From positions 212,856 through 276,855 of the forward strand of contig NZ_CAJYGQ010000010.1 in assembly GCF_913773635.1 (NCBI RefSeq): a stretch of 64,000 bases of DNA, read 5' to 3'. The translations under genes and the position numbers were made by a program. Within the stretch, counting starts at the first letter, position 1. Each line of letters begins with the position of its first letter. Below, in pieces: positions 17,140 to 25,777 of this stretch. Under the pieces are notes generated by a model. That model saw only the letters and a program-made list of their open reading frames with translations, was not told the DNA's origin and did not search any database. This DNA comes from an uncultured Mucilaginibacter sp. (GTDB taxonomy: Bacteria > Bacteroidota > Bacteroidia > Sphingobacteriales > Sphingobacteriaceae).

Positions 17140-17550
17140 ATGAAGAAAAGTTCTATCTTAGGTATTATTGTAATTGCTATTGCTATAGCAGTTATCATCA
17201 GTACATATTCAAATACAAGTACTTACGGTTCATTCAAAGATGCAGGTGCCACTACCGAAGAATTGCATGTGGTAGGCCATTTGGTTAAAAACAAAGAGCT
17301 GTACTACGATCCTACTAAAGATGCCAATTACTTTTCATTTTACATGCTTGATAATAAGGGTGAAGAATGTAAGGTGGTATTTACCGGAACCAAACCTCAG
17401 GATTTTGAACGTTCGGAGCAGATTGTACTTACCGGACAAATGAGGGGCAGGGAGTTTCATGCCTCAAAAATTTTAATGAAGTGCCCGTCTAAATATACCG
17501 AAGATAAGCTTGAGGTAACCGAGGTTTCTGCCAAACAAGCTAACTTATAA
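17140..17550 (+). CDS. ccmE: Haem chaperone CcmE, Cys-type (CxxxY)
   Basis: Periplasmic haem chaperone tethered by one N-terminal helix (~5-22); takes haem from the CcmABC complex and hands it to CcmF. 136 aa with the OB-fold core (ELHVVGHLVKNKELYY, FYMLDNKGEECKVVFTG, FERSEQIVLTGQMRGREFHASKILMK). In the standard protein the covalent haem ligand is His in an HxxxY motif; here the aligned motif is C115-PSK-Y119 (codon for Cys at 17482-17484). CxxxY variants are known from archaea and Desulfovibrio. No CcmG or CcmH gene is nearby. ccmF follows after 9 nt. Confidence 0.93.
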   Translation: MKKSSILGIIVIAIAIAVIISTYSNTSTYGSFKDAGATTEELHVVGHLVKNKELYYDPTKDANYFSFYMLDNKGEECKVVFTGTKPQDFERSEQIVLTGQMRGREFHASKILMKCPSKYTEDKLEVTEVSAKQANL

Positions 17551-17559
17551 TCTTACTTA

Positions 17560-20025
17560 ATGAACACAGTTTTTACAGGGGAGCACCTTTTACCGGGGCA
17601 CCTTGGGCAGGCATTTGTTATCCTGTCCTTTGGCTCGGCATTGCTTGCTGCCATCAGTTACTTTTTTTCTGCAAAACAACAGTCTGATCTTTCTGATCAA
17701 TCCTGGTTCCGCATAGCCCGCGTGGCATTTTTTGTAAATACCTTTTCGGTGATTGCAATTGGTTGTTGTCTGTTTTATATTATTTATAATAACTTATTTG
17801 AGTACCATTATGCATGGGCGCACTCATCACGTACGTTGCCGGTATACTACATTATATCCAGTTACTGGGAAGGGCAGGAAGGCAGCTTTTGGTTATGGAC
17901 TTTTTGGCAAGCGTTATTAGGTAATGTTCTTATCTGGAAGGCTAAATCATGGGAACGGCCTGTTATGGCCGTGGTAAGCTTGTCGCAGGTATTGCTAAGC
18001 TCAATGCTGATTGGTGTTGAGATGTTTGGCGAACGCATAGGCAGTTCACCATTTATTATGTTGCGCGATGCTATTGAAGCTCCAATATTCAGCAGGCCCG
18101 ATTACTTGCAATATATCAAAGATGGTAATGGTTTAAATCCCTTGCTGCAAAACTACTGGATGGTTATTCACCCGCCCACTTTGTTTTTAGGCTTTGCTTC
18201 AATGATTGTTCCGTTTGCTTATGCCGTGGCAGGTTTATGGCAGCGCAGATATAAGGAATGGGTTGCTGCTGCAATTCCTTACGCTTTATTTGCGGTAATG
18301 ATTTTGGGAACTGGTATCATTATGGGATCATTCTGGGCATATGAATCGCTTAACTTTGGCGGTTTCTGGAACTGGGATCCGGTAGAAAATGCTTCGCTTA
18401 TTCCATGGCTGGTTCTTATTGCGGCCGTTCACGTTTTAATTGTTTATAAAAACACCGGACACTCATACTTCACCGCCACCCTGCTCACTATGCTAAGCTT
18501 CGTATTGGTGCTTTATGCTTCATTTTTAACACGTAGTGGTATTCTGGGCGAAACATCGGTACATGCTTTTACCGATCTTGGTATGTTTTGGCATCTTGTT
18601 ATAGATGTGCTGGTGTTCCTTGGCATTATGGTGGGTTTACTCATATGGCGTTGGAAAGATCTTCCGTTCTCGAAAAAGGAAGAAGAAACTTACTCGCGGG
18701 AATTTTGGATATTCGTTGGCTCATCATTCCTGGCGCTATCATGTTTGCAACTAGTTATTGTAACATCTTTCCCTGTTTGGAATGCCATGTTTGGGACTAA
18801 AATAGCTCCTCCGGCAAATCCTATTACGTTGTATAACATGTTTCAGGCAGGGTTTGCAGTTGTGGTTACCCTATTTTTAGGTTTTACTCAATTTTTGAAA
18901 TACAAAAGAACCGAACCTGCCAAATTTTTTATTAGTACTTTGGTATGCCTGGTAGTAGCTGCTATTATTAGTGCAATCATCATTTACATAACCGGTTTAT
19001 ACAAGCTTAAGGTTGTATTTATGCTCGCTATGTTTGGATCAGTTTACGGGGTGCTAGCCAATGCGAAAATTTTGGCCGATTCACTTAAGGGTAAATTCAA
19101 ATTAGCTGGTTCGGCAGTGGCTCACATTGGTTTTGCCCTATTGTTGGTTGGTGCGTTGATAGCTGCAGGTACAAGTAGGGTAGTATCAAAAAATGAAAGC
19201 GGTGTTATACAGGTGAAAGACTTTGACAAAGCCGGTGACGCGCGCGAGAATATAATGCTCTACAAAAATCAGCCGGTTAATATGGGTGGTTACAAAGTAA
19301 CCTACGTTGGCGATTCACTTGTAGCACCTAACCATTACTTTTTGGTGGATTACAAAAAAGTTGATGCAACGGGTAATGTAACTGAGCACTTTGTTTTGAA
19401 ACCTAATTCGCAGGCTAACGCTAAAATGGGTTTGGTTTCATCTCCTGATACAAAGCATTATCTCTTCCGCGATTTATATACTCACATAACAGCAGCGCCT
19501 ATTAAGCAGGAACAAGATTTGGCTGCAGGAGCTACCGAGGTTGCGGAAGATCATGCAGGTGACGATAAAAAATACAATCCACCTGTTGTTCACGAAGTAA
19601 GTTTAGGTGACACCATCCGTTTCAGAGAAGGTTACATGGTATTGCGTAATCTTAACAAGTCTCCTAAATTGCAAAATATACCTTTAGGTAAAAATGATGT
19701 AGCAGTTGGTGCTATGCTGGATGTGTTCTCGCACGACAAAACTTACAAGGCCGAGCCTGTATTTATGATAAAGGGAGGCAATACATTTGATTTTGCCCGC
19801 AAAGTTGACGATGCCGGTTTGAAAATCCGTTTTACTAAAATAATACCTTCTGATAATAAATTTGAAATTACGGTATTAGAACAGCCCGAAAGCGAAAAAT
19901 CATACATTGTAATGCGGGCCATTGAGTTCCCTTACATCAATTTCTTTTGGTCGGGCACCATTATAATGGTTATTGGTTTCCTGATGTCAATATTCAGAAG
20001 AAACAAAGAGCTTAAAACAATCTAA
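17560..20025 (+). CDS. ccmF: Cytochrome c haem-lyase subunit CcmF
   Basis: Large inner-membrane protein that joins haem from CcmE to apocytochrome c. 821 aa with about 14 helices and a long periplasmic domain (~545-790) before a final helix. The WWD haem loop is present as FGGFWNWDPVENASL (~266-280), with conserved His in WMVIHPPTLFLGF (~203-215), YAWAHSSRTLPVYY (~86-99) and HAFTDLG (~337). The length is greater than the ~650 aa of proteobacterial CcmF; the extra part is the periplasmic C-terminal domain, typical for this phylum. It forms a pair with ccmE, 9 nt apart, and is closed by a terminator. Confidence 0.95.
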   Translation: MNTVFTGEHLLPGHLGQAFVILSFGSALLAAISYFFSAKQQSDLSDQSWFRIARVAFFVNTFSVIAIGCCLFYIIYNNLFEYHYAWAHSSRTLPVYYIISSYWEGQEGSFWLWTFWQALLGNVLIWKAKSWERPVMAVVSLSQVLLSSMLIGVEMFGERIGSSPFIMLRDAIEAPIFSRPDYLQYIKDGNGLNPLLQNYWMVIHPPTLFLGFASMIVPFAYAVAGLWQRRYKEWVAAAIPYALFAVMILGTGIIMGSFWAYESLNFGGFWNWDPVENASLIPWLVLIAAVHVLIVYKNTGHSYFTATLLTMLSFVLVLYASFLTRSGILGETSVHAFTDLGMFWHLVIDVLVFLGIMVGLLIWRWKDLPFSKKEEETYSREFWIFVGSSFLALSCLQLVIVTSFPVWNAMFGTKIAPPANPITLYNMFQAGFAVVVTLFLGFTQFLKYKRTEPAKFFISTLVCLVVAAIISAIIIYITGLYKLKVVFMLAMFGSVYGVLANAKILADSLKGKFKLAGSAVAHIGFALLLVGALIAAGTSRVVSKNESGVIQVKDFDKAGDARENIMLYKNQPVNMGGYKVTYVGDSLVAPNHYFLVDYKKVDATGNVTEHFVLKPNSQANAKMGLVSSPDTKHYLFRDLYTHITAAPIKQEQDLAAGATEVAEDHAGDDKKYNPPVVHEVSLGDTIRFREGYMVLRNLNKSPKLQNIPLGKNDVAVGAMLDVFSHDKTYKAEPVFMIKGGNTFDFARKVDDAGLKIRFTKIIPSDNKFEITVLEQPESEKSYIVMRAIEFPYINFFWSGTIIMVIGFLMSIFRRNKELKTI

Positions 20026-20045
20026 CAAAGATGGATTGAATAGAT

Positions 20046-20089
20046 CAATATTGCCGATGATGGGTTAACTATCATCGGCAATATTGTTT
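20046..20089 (+). terminator. Rho-independent terminator after ccmF
   Basis: Perfect 16-bp stem, 20046-20061 and 20071-20086 (CAATATTGCCGATGAT and its complement), with a 9-nt loop, followed by a short T run. It begins 20 nt after the ccmF stop. Confidence 0.85.
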
Positions 20090-20154
20090 GTATGATATTC
20101 ATAACCGTATTAAGATTTTTGATTAACAAATAGCAACAAGTAACAAATTGAATC

Positions 20155-20937
20155 ATGCGTATCACCCTCATCGGCTCAGGTAACGTAGCTACACATTTAG
20201 GTGCTGCTCTTAAAAATGCGGGCCATTACATAGTGCAGGTGTACAGTCGCAATCAGCACAATGCGAATCTTTTGGCGTATCACCTGAAAGCAGAAGCCAT
20301 TGATGATTTGACGATGATTAATACCGATACAGATTTGTTTATCATCAGTACAAGTGACAGCGTAATAGACAGTGTTGCTTCACAACTGGCAGTACATAAA
20401 AAACCTATAGTCCATACATCGGGCGCTACACCCATTGAGTCTTTGTTTAAATACACCGAACATGCCGGAGTTTTTTATCCATTGCAAACGTTCAGCAAAA
20501 TAAGGGAGGTAAATTTCAGCACGGTGCCATTATGCATTGAGGGTGCATATGAAGATCTTATCGCTATGTTGAAAGAACTTGCTTATAGCATAAGTAACAA
20601 CGTGAGCGAGGTAAATTCGGCGCAACGTAAAATATTGCATTTAGCGGCGGTATTTGCCTGCAACTTTCCTAACTACTTGTATAATGTTGCACAAGAACTT
20701 TTAGCCACACATCAGTTGGATTTTAATTTAATGCGCCCTCTTATTTTAGAAACCGCAGAAAAAGTGCAGGTGCAGTTACCGGCTAAAGTGCAAACCGGGC
20801 CAGCTATACGTAACGATAAAAATACGATGGATGCGCACCTTAATTTGCTGGAAGATAAGCCTGTTTCGAAAGAAATTTATGAGCTGTTAAGTCAGTGTAT
20901 CATCAAAATGGGAGAGGGGCAATACAGGGTTGAGTAA
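20155..20937 (+). CDS. Rossmann-fold/DUF2520 protein, F420-reductase-like
   Basis: 260 aa. The N-terminal NAD(P)-binding Rossmann fold has ITLIGSGNVATHLGAAL (~3-19) and a conserved HTSGATP (~89-95); the helical C-terminal half is DUF2520 (LHLAAVFACNFPNYLYN, ~161-177; then TGPAIRNDKNTM, ~221-232). The architecture resembles prephenate and ketopantoate-type dehydrogenases, but the substrate is unknown. In related genomes it commonly travels with the KdsC-like phosphatase and Maf, as here. It overlaps or abuts the ferredoxin promoter at its 3' end. Confidence 0.88.
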   Translation: MRITLIGSGNVATHLGAALKNAGHYIVQVYSRNQHNANLLAYHLKAEAIDDLTMINTDTDLFIISTSDSVIDSVASQLAVHKKPIVHTSGATPIESLFKYTEHAGVFYPLQTFSKIREVNFSTVPLCIEGAYEDLIAMLKELAYSISNNVSEVNSAQRKILHLAAVFACNFPNYLYNVAQELLATHQLDFNLMRPLILETAEKVQVQLPAKVQTGPAIRNDKNTMDAHLNLLEDKPVSKEIYELLSQCIIKMGEGQYRVE

Positions 20938-20943
20938 TTTTGT

Positions 20944-20951
20944 TACTTTTG
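20944..20951 (+). promoter_or_regulatory. -7 box TACTTTTG of the ferredoxin gene
   Basis: Exact TAnnTTTG match ending 5 nt before the ATG at 20957, just 6 nt after the previous gene's stop. It fixes the ferredoxin start at ATG 20957 rather than at the in-frame TTG at 20930, which lies upstream of the promoter. Confidence 0.65.
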
Positions 20952-20956
20952 CCAAA

Positions 20957-21289
20957 ATGGATATTTTTAAAGTTAAAATAAGCTTTGAGGAGCCCGACCA
21001 CGCACCGGTTGAACTTCCGATAGCCGCAGGCGAATCTGTACTGGATGTTTGCCTTGAGAATGGCATTGAATTACAACACAACTGTGGCGGTGTTTGCGGC
21101 TGCAGTACCTGTCATGTTTACGTAACAAAGGGTATGGATAACATACAGGAAATTTCAGACAAAGAGGAGGACTTTATTGACCGTGCGGTTAATCCGCGCA
21201 TCACCTCACGCTTAGGATGCCAGTGCGTAATTATCAATGGTGATATAGAGGTGCTTATTCCGGATCAGTCGGCATTTATGGGTCATTAA
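20957..21289 (+). CDS. [2Fe-2S] ferredoxin, adrenodoxin-like
   Basis: Small electron carrier of 110 aa. Cluster ligands follow the C-x5-C-x2-C...C pattern: NCGGVCGCSTC supplies three Cys, with an additional Cys in the spacer, and the fourth is in RLGCQCVI. The spacing matches the adrenodoxin/Isc-type ferredoxin used as electron donor for Fe-S assembly. Start at MDIFKVKISF fits the ferredoxin beta-strand. The next gene is iscX, which strengthens a role in Fe-S metabolism even though no iscS/iscU is near. Confidence 0.92.
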   Translation: MDIFKVKISFEEPDHAPVELPIAAGESVLDVCLENGIELQHNCGGVCGCSTCHVYVTKGMDNIQEISDKEEDFIDRAVNPRITSRLGCQCVIINGDIEVLIPDQSAFMGH

Positions 21290-21383
21290 TGGCCTTGGTA
21301 TAAGCATTAATAATGCTCTACAACAGACCGATGTTGGCTTAAATGAATTGCGAATCCTTTTATATAGATTACAACATACAATA

Positions 21384-21626
21384 ATGAATAACGATAAATT
21401 TGCACTTCCAATTCATTGGAATGATTATGAAGATATTGCCATGGGGCTTTATGAAAAGTTTGGCGATGATTTTAACGAATCTAAAATTTACCGTATACGC
21501 TTTACCGATTTGCTGGAGTGGGTGTTAACTATTCCAAATTTTGCCGGCACGCGCGAAGAATCAAACGAAGGTCACCTGGAGCAAATACAATCTGCCTGGG
21601 TTTACGAATGGCGTGATAATCAATAA
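21384..21626 (+). CDS. iscX: Fe-S assembly regulator IscX
   Basis: Small acidic protein, 80 aa from ATG 21384 (MNNDKFALPIHW). The family pattern is clear: HWNDYEDIAMGLYEKF at the start, then RIRFTDLLEWVLTIPNF and EGHLEQIQSAWVYEW. IscX binds IscS and iron and tunes cluster synthesis in E. coli. The ORF could be extended upstream to a TTG-type start near 21348, but the family begins at the chosen ATG. It sits 94 nt downstream of the ferredoxin gene, mirroring the fdx-iscX order of proteobacterial isc operons although the rest of the operon is absent here. Confidence 0.9.
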   Translation: MNNDKFALPIHWNDYEDIAMGLYEKFGDDFNESKIYRIRFTDLLEWVLTIPNFAGTREESNEGHLEQIQSAWVYEWRDNQ

Positions 21627-21692
21627 TTTTAAGTAGGATTTATTCAACTATTTTCTTAAAATTGTTTGATTTGATATAAACTTTACAAAACA

Positions 21693-22205
21693 TTGCTTAC
21701 AAAATTTAAAGACATTACCACGTTTATATTTGACGTTGATGGTGTATTAACCGATGGGTCGGTATATGTGAACGAAGCCGGCGAACAAACGCGTTCGTTC
21801 AATATAAAAGATGGATACGCATTACAATTAGCCGTAAAATGCGGTTATAATGTATGCGCCATATCTGGCAGCCGCTCAAAAATAGCTATACATCGTTTAA
21901 GCAGTTTAGGTATTAAAGATATATTCTTAGGTTGCAGCGTAAAAACTGACACCTTTAAGCTTTACATTAATGAGCGTGGTATTAGCCCGATGAACGTGAT
22001 GTATATGGGCGATGATATACCTGATTTGGAGGTGATGAAAATGGTTGGCATGCCGGTTTGTCCGGCAGATGCCGCTGAAGAAATCAAAGAGCTTTGTGAA
22101 TACATCTCTCCACTAACTGGCGGTAAAGGGTGTGCACGTGACGTTATTGAAAAAGCATTAAAAATTCAGGGTAAATGGATGGGTGCTGAAGCTTACAGCT
22201 GGTAG
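21693..22205 (+). CDS. kdsC: Kdo-8-phosphate phosphatase (KdsC), TTG start
   Basis: HAD-family phosphatase removing phosphate from Kdo-8-P before activation for lipopolysaccharide core. 170 aa, the short C0-type without a cap, which forms tetramers. Motif I FIFDVDGVLTDG (~11-22) has both catalytic Asp; motif II is in CAISGSRS (~56); motif III/IV is MYMGDDIPDLEVM (~109-121). No ATG fits the N-terminus: the start is TTG 21693 (MLTKFKDITTF), since the next ATG would remove most of the protein. kdsD and kdsA lie elsewhere in this window on the other strand. Confidence 0.9.
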   Translation: MLTKFKDITTFIFDVDGVLTDGSVYVNEAGEQTRSFNIKDGYALQLAVKCGYNVCAISGSRSKIAIHRLSSLGIKDIFLGCSVKTDTFKLYINERGISPMNVMYMGDDIPDLEVMKMVGMPVCPADAAEEIKELCEYISPLTGGKGCARDVIEKALKIQGKWMGAEAYSW

Positions 22206-22256
22206 TTCAGTTTTGAAATTAATCCATCTTCATAAACATTTCAACTTTAAACAGTC

Positions 22257-22823
22257 ATGAGCTTACCTAAAATCATTCTGGCATCAAAATCACCACGCCG
22301 GCAGGAGTTGTTGAAGCAAATGGATGTTGATTTTGAAATTGTACTTAAAGAGGTTGACGAGTCATATCCGGAAGGGCTGACGCCTGAGGAAGTTGCCGTT
22401 TACATTGCCCGTAAAAAAGCTGAAGCTTACGATGGTACAGTCAACAACGAGATAGTACTTACAGCAGATACTATTGTGACAATCGATAACCTTATTTTAG
22501 GCAAGCCCAATAATGAGGCTCATGCTGTTGAGATGCTTAGAGTACTCTCAGGAAGGGTTCATAAAGTAGTAACAGGCGTTTGCATACTGCACAAAGGCAA
22601 TTATAATTTATTTCATGACGTATCGGAGGTGTTTTTTCGTGAGCTTACCGAGCAGGAGATTGTAAACTACGTAAGTAAGTATAAACCCATGGATAAAGCT
22701 GGTTCATACGGTATACAGGAGTGGGTAGGCATAACAGCAATTGAGCGAATAAACGGTTCATACACAAACGTTGTTGGCCTACCTACCGAAAAGGTATACC
22801 AGCAGCTAAAACGTTTACAATAG
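22257..22823 (+). CDS. maf: Maf-like nucleotide pyrophosphatase
   Basis: House-cleaning hydrolase of the Maf/YhdE family acting on non-canonical or pyrimidine nucleoside triphosphates. 188 aa. The signature IILASKSPRRQELLKQM (~6-22) is complete, with the conserved acidic residue and Lys in LTADTIVTID (~67) and in PMDKAGSYGIQEWVG (~145-159). 51 nt separate it from kdsC. In Bacteroidota this neighbour arrangement is common. Which nucleotide it prefers (dTTP/UTP against m7GTP) cannot be decided with certainty from the motifs alone. Confidence 0.93.
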   Translation: MSLPKIILASKSPRRQELLKQMDVDFEIVLKEVDESYPEGLTPEEVAVYIARKKAEAYDGTVNNEIVLTADTIVTIDNLILGKPNNEAHAVEMLRVLSGRVHKVVTGVCILHKGNYNLFHDVSEVFFRELTEQEIVNYVSKYKPMDKAGSYGIQEWVGITAIERINGSYTNVVGLPTEKVYQQLKRLQ

Positions 22824-22865
22824 TTGTTACTGCTGGTAAATTTACAACGAGGACTAACTCCAATA

Positions 22866-23270
22866 TTATTTGATCATTACGCCAACCTTGTTTAATACAG
22901 GCAGCTTTATAAAGTTTCCATCAACAATGCTTTCGGGCAAAAAGATGAACTTCTTGTCATATATATCTTTCCCAATATAGTAGCTTATCCAGTACTCATT
23001 GTTCAGGCCAAAAGTTTGTTCATCAATCGGTTCTATTAATGCAAACTTTCCGGCCTCAATCAGCGGTATCATATGACGTAAGGTAGATGTCTTCACCTGC
23101 TCACCGTCTTTTTCTCCATATCCTTTTGAGGTAATCAATACATTTTCAATGGCCTGCTGCTTTAAGTTTATTATATAAACGTACCAAACCTTACTTTCAA
23201 TACTCTCTTTTTCAAGCGCAACGGCTACGGCAATATCTTCAACAATGTTTTGTGGCAAATCTTTTATCAT
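22866..23270 (-). CDS. Conserved hypothetical protein downstream of topA
   Basis: 134 aa from ATG 23270 (MIKDLPQNIVEDIAVAVAL), probably cytoplasmic with no signal peptide or helix. Strand-like segments (KVWYVYIINL, FGLNNEYWISYYIG, KKFIFLPESIVDG) suggest a compact beta-rich fold. I do not recognise the family. The start is 7 nt past the T run of the topA terminator (complement 23277-23297), so expression must come from read-through or an unrecognised promoter within that hairpin region. A longer reading upstream into topA is possible but unlikely because it would copy the topA 3' end in another frame. Confidence 0.72.
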   Translation of the reverse strand: MIKDLPQNIVEDIAVAVALEKESIESKVWYVYIINLKQQAIENVLITSKGYGEKDGEQVKTSTLRHMIPLIEAGKFALIEPIDEQTFGLNNEYWISYYIGKDIYDKKFIFLPESIVDGNFIKLPVLNKVGVMIK

Positions 23271-23276
23271 ATAACT

Positions 23277-23297
23277 AAAAACGCCTGTCTCCAGGCG
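23277..23297 (-). terminator. Terminator of topA
   Basis: On the minus strand CGCCTG-GAGA-CAGGCG followed by TTTTT. It lies 8 nt after the topA stop and only 7 nt before the next start codon, so it could also act as an attenuator for the gene at 22866-23270. Confidence 0.75.
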
Positions 23298-23304
23298 CGT
23301 TGTA

Positions 23305-25644
23305 TTATTTTTTCTTAGAAAATTTCTTTCCTGCAGGCTTCTTTGCTTTTGGATCTTTCTCCATTGCATCAGCAAGGGCTTTACACTCTTCGTAAGTAAG
23401 TTCCTTAGGCTCTTTACCTTTAGGTATTTTAACGTTTAACTTCCCAAATTCAATATACGGTCCCCAGCGTCCGTTTAAAATTTTAACATCGGAGTTTTCA
23501 TCAAACGTCTTGATGAGCTTTTCGGCGTCTTTTTTACGCTTATCCTCGATAATTTCTATAGCTTGGGGTTCAGTCACGCCCATAGGGTCAACGCCTTTAG
23601 GCAACGAATAAAAAGTACTGTTGTGGCGAATGTACGGGCCAAACCTGCCAATGGCAACAGTCATGTCTTTATCTTCAAACACACCCACTTTCTTAGGAAG
23701 CTTAAACAATTCTAAAGCTTCTTCTAAAGTAATGGTTTCAATCATTTGACCGGTCCGCAGGCTTGCGTATTGAGGTTTCTCCTCTTCATTTTCGGTATCA
23801 CCAATTTGCACAAACGGACCAAAACGACCTATGCGTACTGATATCTTTTTACCGCTTTCAGGGTGTACACCTAAGTCGCGTTCGCCACGGGCTTTATCTG
23901 CCGTTTGTATAGTACTTTCAACACCTTCATGAAAAGGCGTGTAAAAGTCTTTAAGCATAGCTGTCCATTCGGTAAGTCCTTGCGCAATCTCATCAAACTG
24001 CTTTTCAACGTTTGCAGTGAAGTGGAAATCGACTATACCGTTAAAATGCTGCACTAAAAAGTCATTCACTACGGCACCAATGTCAGTAGGGAAAAGCTTA
24101 TTTTTTTCGGCACCGGTGTTTTCCGTTTTTTGTTCCTGTTTAACTGCCTTATCTTTAAGAGTGAGTACCCGGTAATTGCGGGTTTTGCCTTCGCGTTCCT
24201 CTTTGACTACATACCCACGGTTTTGCACGGTTGAGATTGTAGGCGCGTAGGTAGACGGGCGGCCAATACCTAACTCTTCAAGCTTTTTTACAAGGCTTGC
24301 CTCGGTATAACGGGCCGGCGGACGTGAATAGCGCTCGGTTGCCGTCATTTCCTGCAAAGTTAGCTGCTGGCCTTTTGTTAAAGGTGGCAGTATGGCATTA
24401 TCACCATCCTGGTTGCTATCGTCATCTTCATCATTTGATTCCAGATACACTTTTAGGAAACCATCAAACTTCATAACCTCTCCGTTGGCTACTAAACCTT
24501 CGGGCCGGGTTGATATGCCAATTTTTGCTGTTGTTTTCTCAAACTGCGCTTCACTCATTTGTGAGGCTATTGCCCTCTTCCAAATTAGTTCATACAAACG
24601 CTTTTCGGCGTTATCACCATCAATGGTATGCTCATTGAAGTAAGTAGGCCTTATAGCTTCGTGAGCTTCCTGCGCACTGGCTGACTTTGTTTTGTATTTG
24701 CGTGATTGATGGTAACGCTCGCCATAAGCGGATGTAATTTCTTGTTGAGCAGCATTCAAAGCCATTTCAGACAGGTTCACACTATCAGTACGCATATAGG
24801 TAATCTTACCCGATTCATATAGCTTTTGCGCTACAGACATGGTACGTGATACCGAAAAGCCCAATTTACGGCTTGCTTCCTGTTGTAAGGTAGAGGTTGT
24901 AAAGGGGGCCGCAGGCGAACGTTTGGTGGGGCGGGTTTCAAGCGAATTTACTGTAAAAGAAGCATCAATGCAGTCTTGTAAAAACTTTTCTGCCTGTGCC
25001 TGCTCCGCAAATCTTTCAGCAAGCTCAGCTTTAAAGGCGTCGCGGCCTTTACCAAATATGGCAACAATTCTAAATGCAGCTTCGGGAGTAAAACGGTTAA
25101 TTTCACGCTCACGCTCTACTATTAGCCTAACGGCTACAGATTGCACTCGTCCTGCAGATAAGGATGGCTTAACCTTTTTCCATAAAACTGGTGACAACTC
25201 AAAACCTACAAGCCTGTCTAAAACGCGGCGGGCCTGTTGTGCATTAACCAGGTTATAATCAATGGTGCGCGGGTTTTCAATAGCTCTTATAATGGCCGGC
25301 TTAGTAATCTCATGAAAAACAATACGTTTAGTTTTATCATTTTTAAGCCCAAGCGTTTCAAACAAATGCCATGAGATGGCTTCTCCCTCACGGTCTTCAT
25401 CGGATGCTAGCCAAACCATCTCTGCTTCTTTAGCAAGTTTCTTTAACTCGCTTACTACCTGCTTTTTATCGGCAGGTACCTCATATCGTTGTGCAAAGTT
25501 ATTTGGTATATCAATGGCATCTTCAGACTTTACCAAATCACGGATATGACCGTAACTTGATTTAACCGTAAAGTCTTTACCAAGATAGCCTTCGATAGTT
25601 TTGGCTTTCGCCGGAGATTCAACAATGAGTAGATTTTTAGCCAT
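23305..25644 (-). CDS. topA: DNA topoisomerase I
   Basis: Type IA topoisomerase that relaxes negative supercoils. 779 aa from ATG 25644 (MAKNLLIVESPAKAKTIEGY). Toprim domain (~1-130) with the acidic DxDREGEA motif (SDEDREGEAISW, ~90), catalytic Tyr283 in ITYMRTDSVNLS, and a C-terminus with repeated topoisomerase C-terminal modules (ISVRIGRFGPFVQIGD, TVAIGRFGPYIR, LNGRWGPYIEFG) in place of zinc fingers, ending in a Lys-rich tail. This arrangement is the normal Bacteroidota form. The upstream sequence contains no exact TAnnTTTG. A terminator follows the gene. Confidence 0.95.
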   Translation of the reverse strand: MAKNLLIVESPAKAKTIEGYLGKDFTVKSSYGHIRDLVKSEDAIDIPNNFAQRYEVPADKKQVVSELKKLAKEAEMVWLASDEDREGEAISWHLFETLGLKNDKTKRIVFHEITKPAIIRAIENPRTIDYNLVNAQQARRVLDRLVGFELSPVLWKKVKPSLSAGRVQSVAVRLIVEREREINRFTPEAAFRIVAIFGKGRDAFKAELAERFAEQAQAEKFLQDCIDASFTVNSLETRPTKRSPAAPFTTSTLQQEASRKLGFSVSRTMSVAQKLYESGKITYMRTDSVNLSEMALNAAQQEITSAYGERYHQSRKYKTKSASAQEAHEAIRPTYFNEHTIDGDNAEKRLYELIWKRAIASQMSEAQFEKTTAKIGISTRPEGLVANGEVMKFDGFLKVYLESNDEDDDSNQDGDNAILPPLTKGQQLTLQEMTATERYSRPPARYTEASLVKKLEELGIGRPSTYAPTISTVQNRGYVVKEEREGKTRNYRVLTLKDKAVKQEQKTENTGAEKNKLFPTDIGAVVNDFLVQHFNGIVDFHFTANVEKQFDEIAQGLTEWTAMLKDFYTPFHEGVESTIQTADKARGERDLGVHPESGKKISVRIGRFGPFVQIGDTENEEEKPQYASLRTGQMIETITLEEALELFKLPKKVGVFEDKDMTVAIGRFGPYIRHNSTFYSLPKGVDPMGVTEPQAIEIIEDKRKKDAEKLIKTFDENSDVKILNGRWGPYIEFGKLNVKIPKGKEPKELTYEECKALADAMEKDPKAKKPAGKKFSKKK

Positions 25645-25777
25645 TAAATGCTTTTTATTTTCTGCAAATAAACACAAAGAATATGAAACACAAATTCTCT
25701 GCTGCTATTATTTTCATAATTGCAACAGCAATTGTACACAATTGTTCGGTTTGCTTATTGAGAGGCGGGGTTGATTT

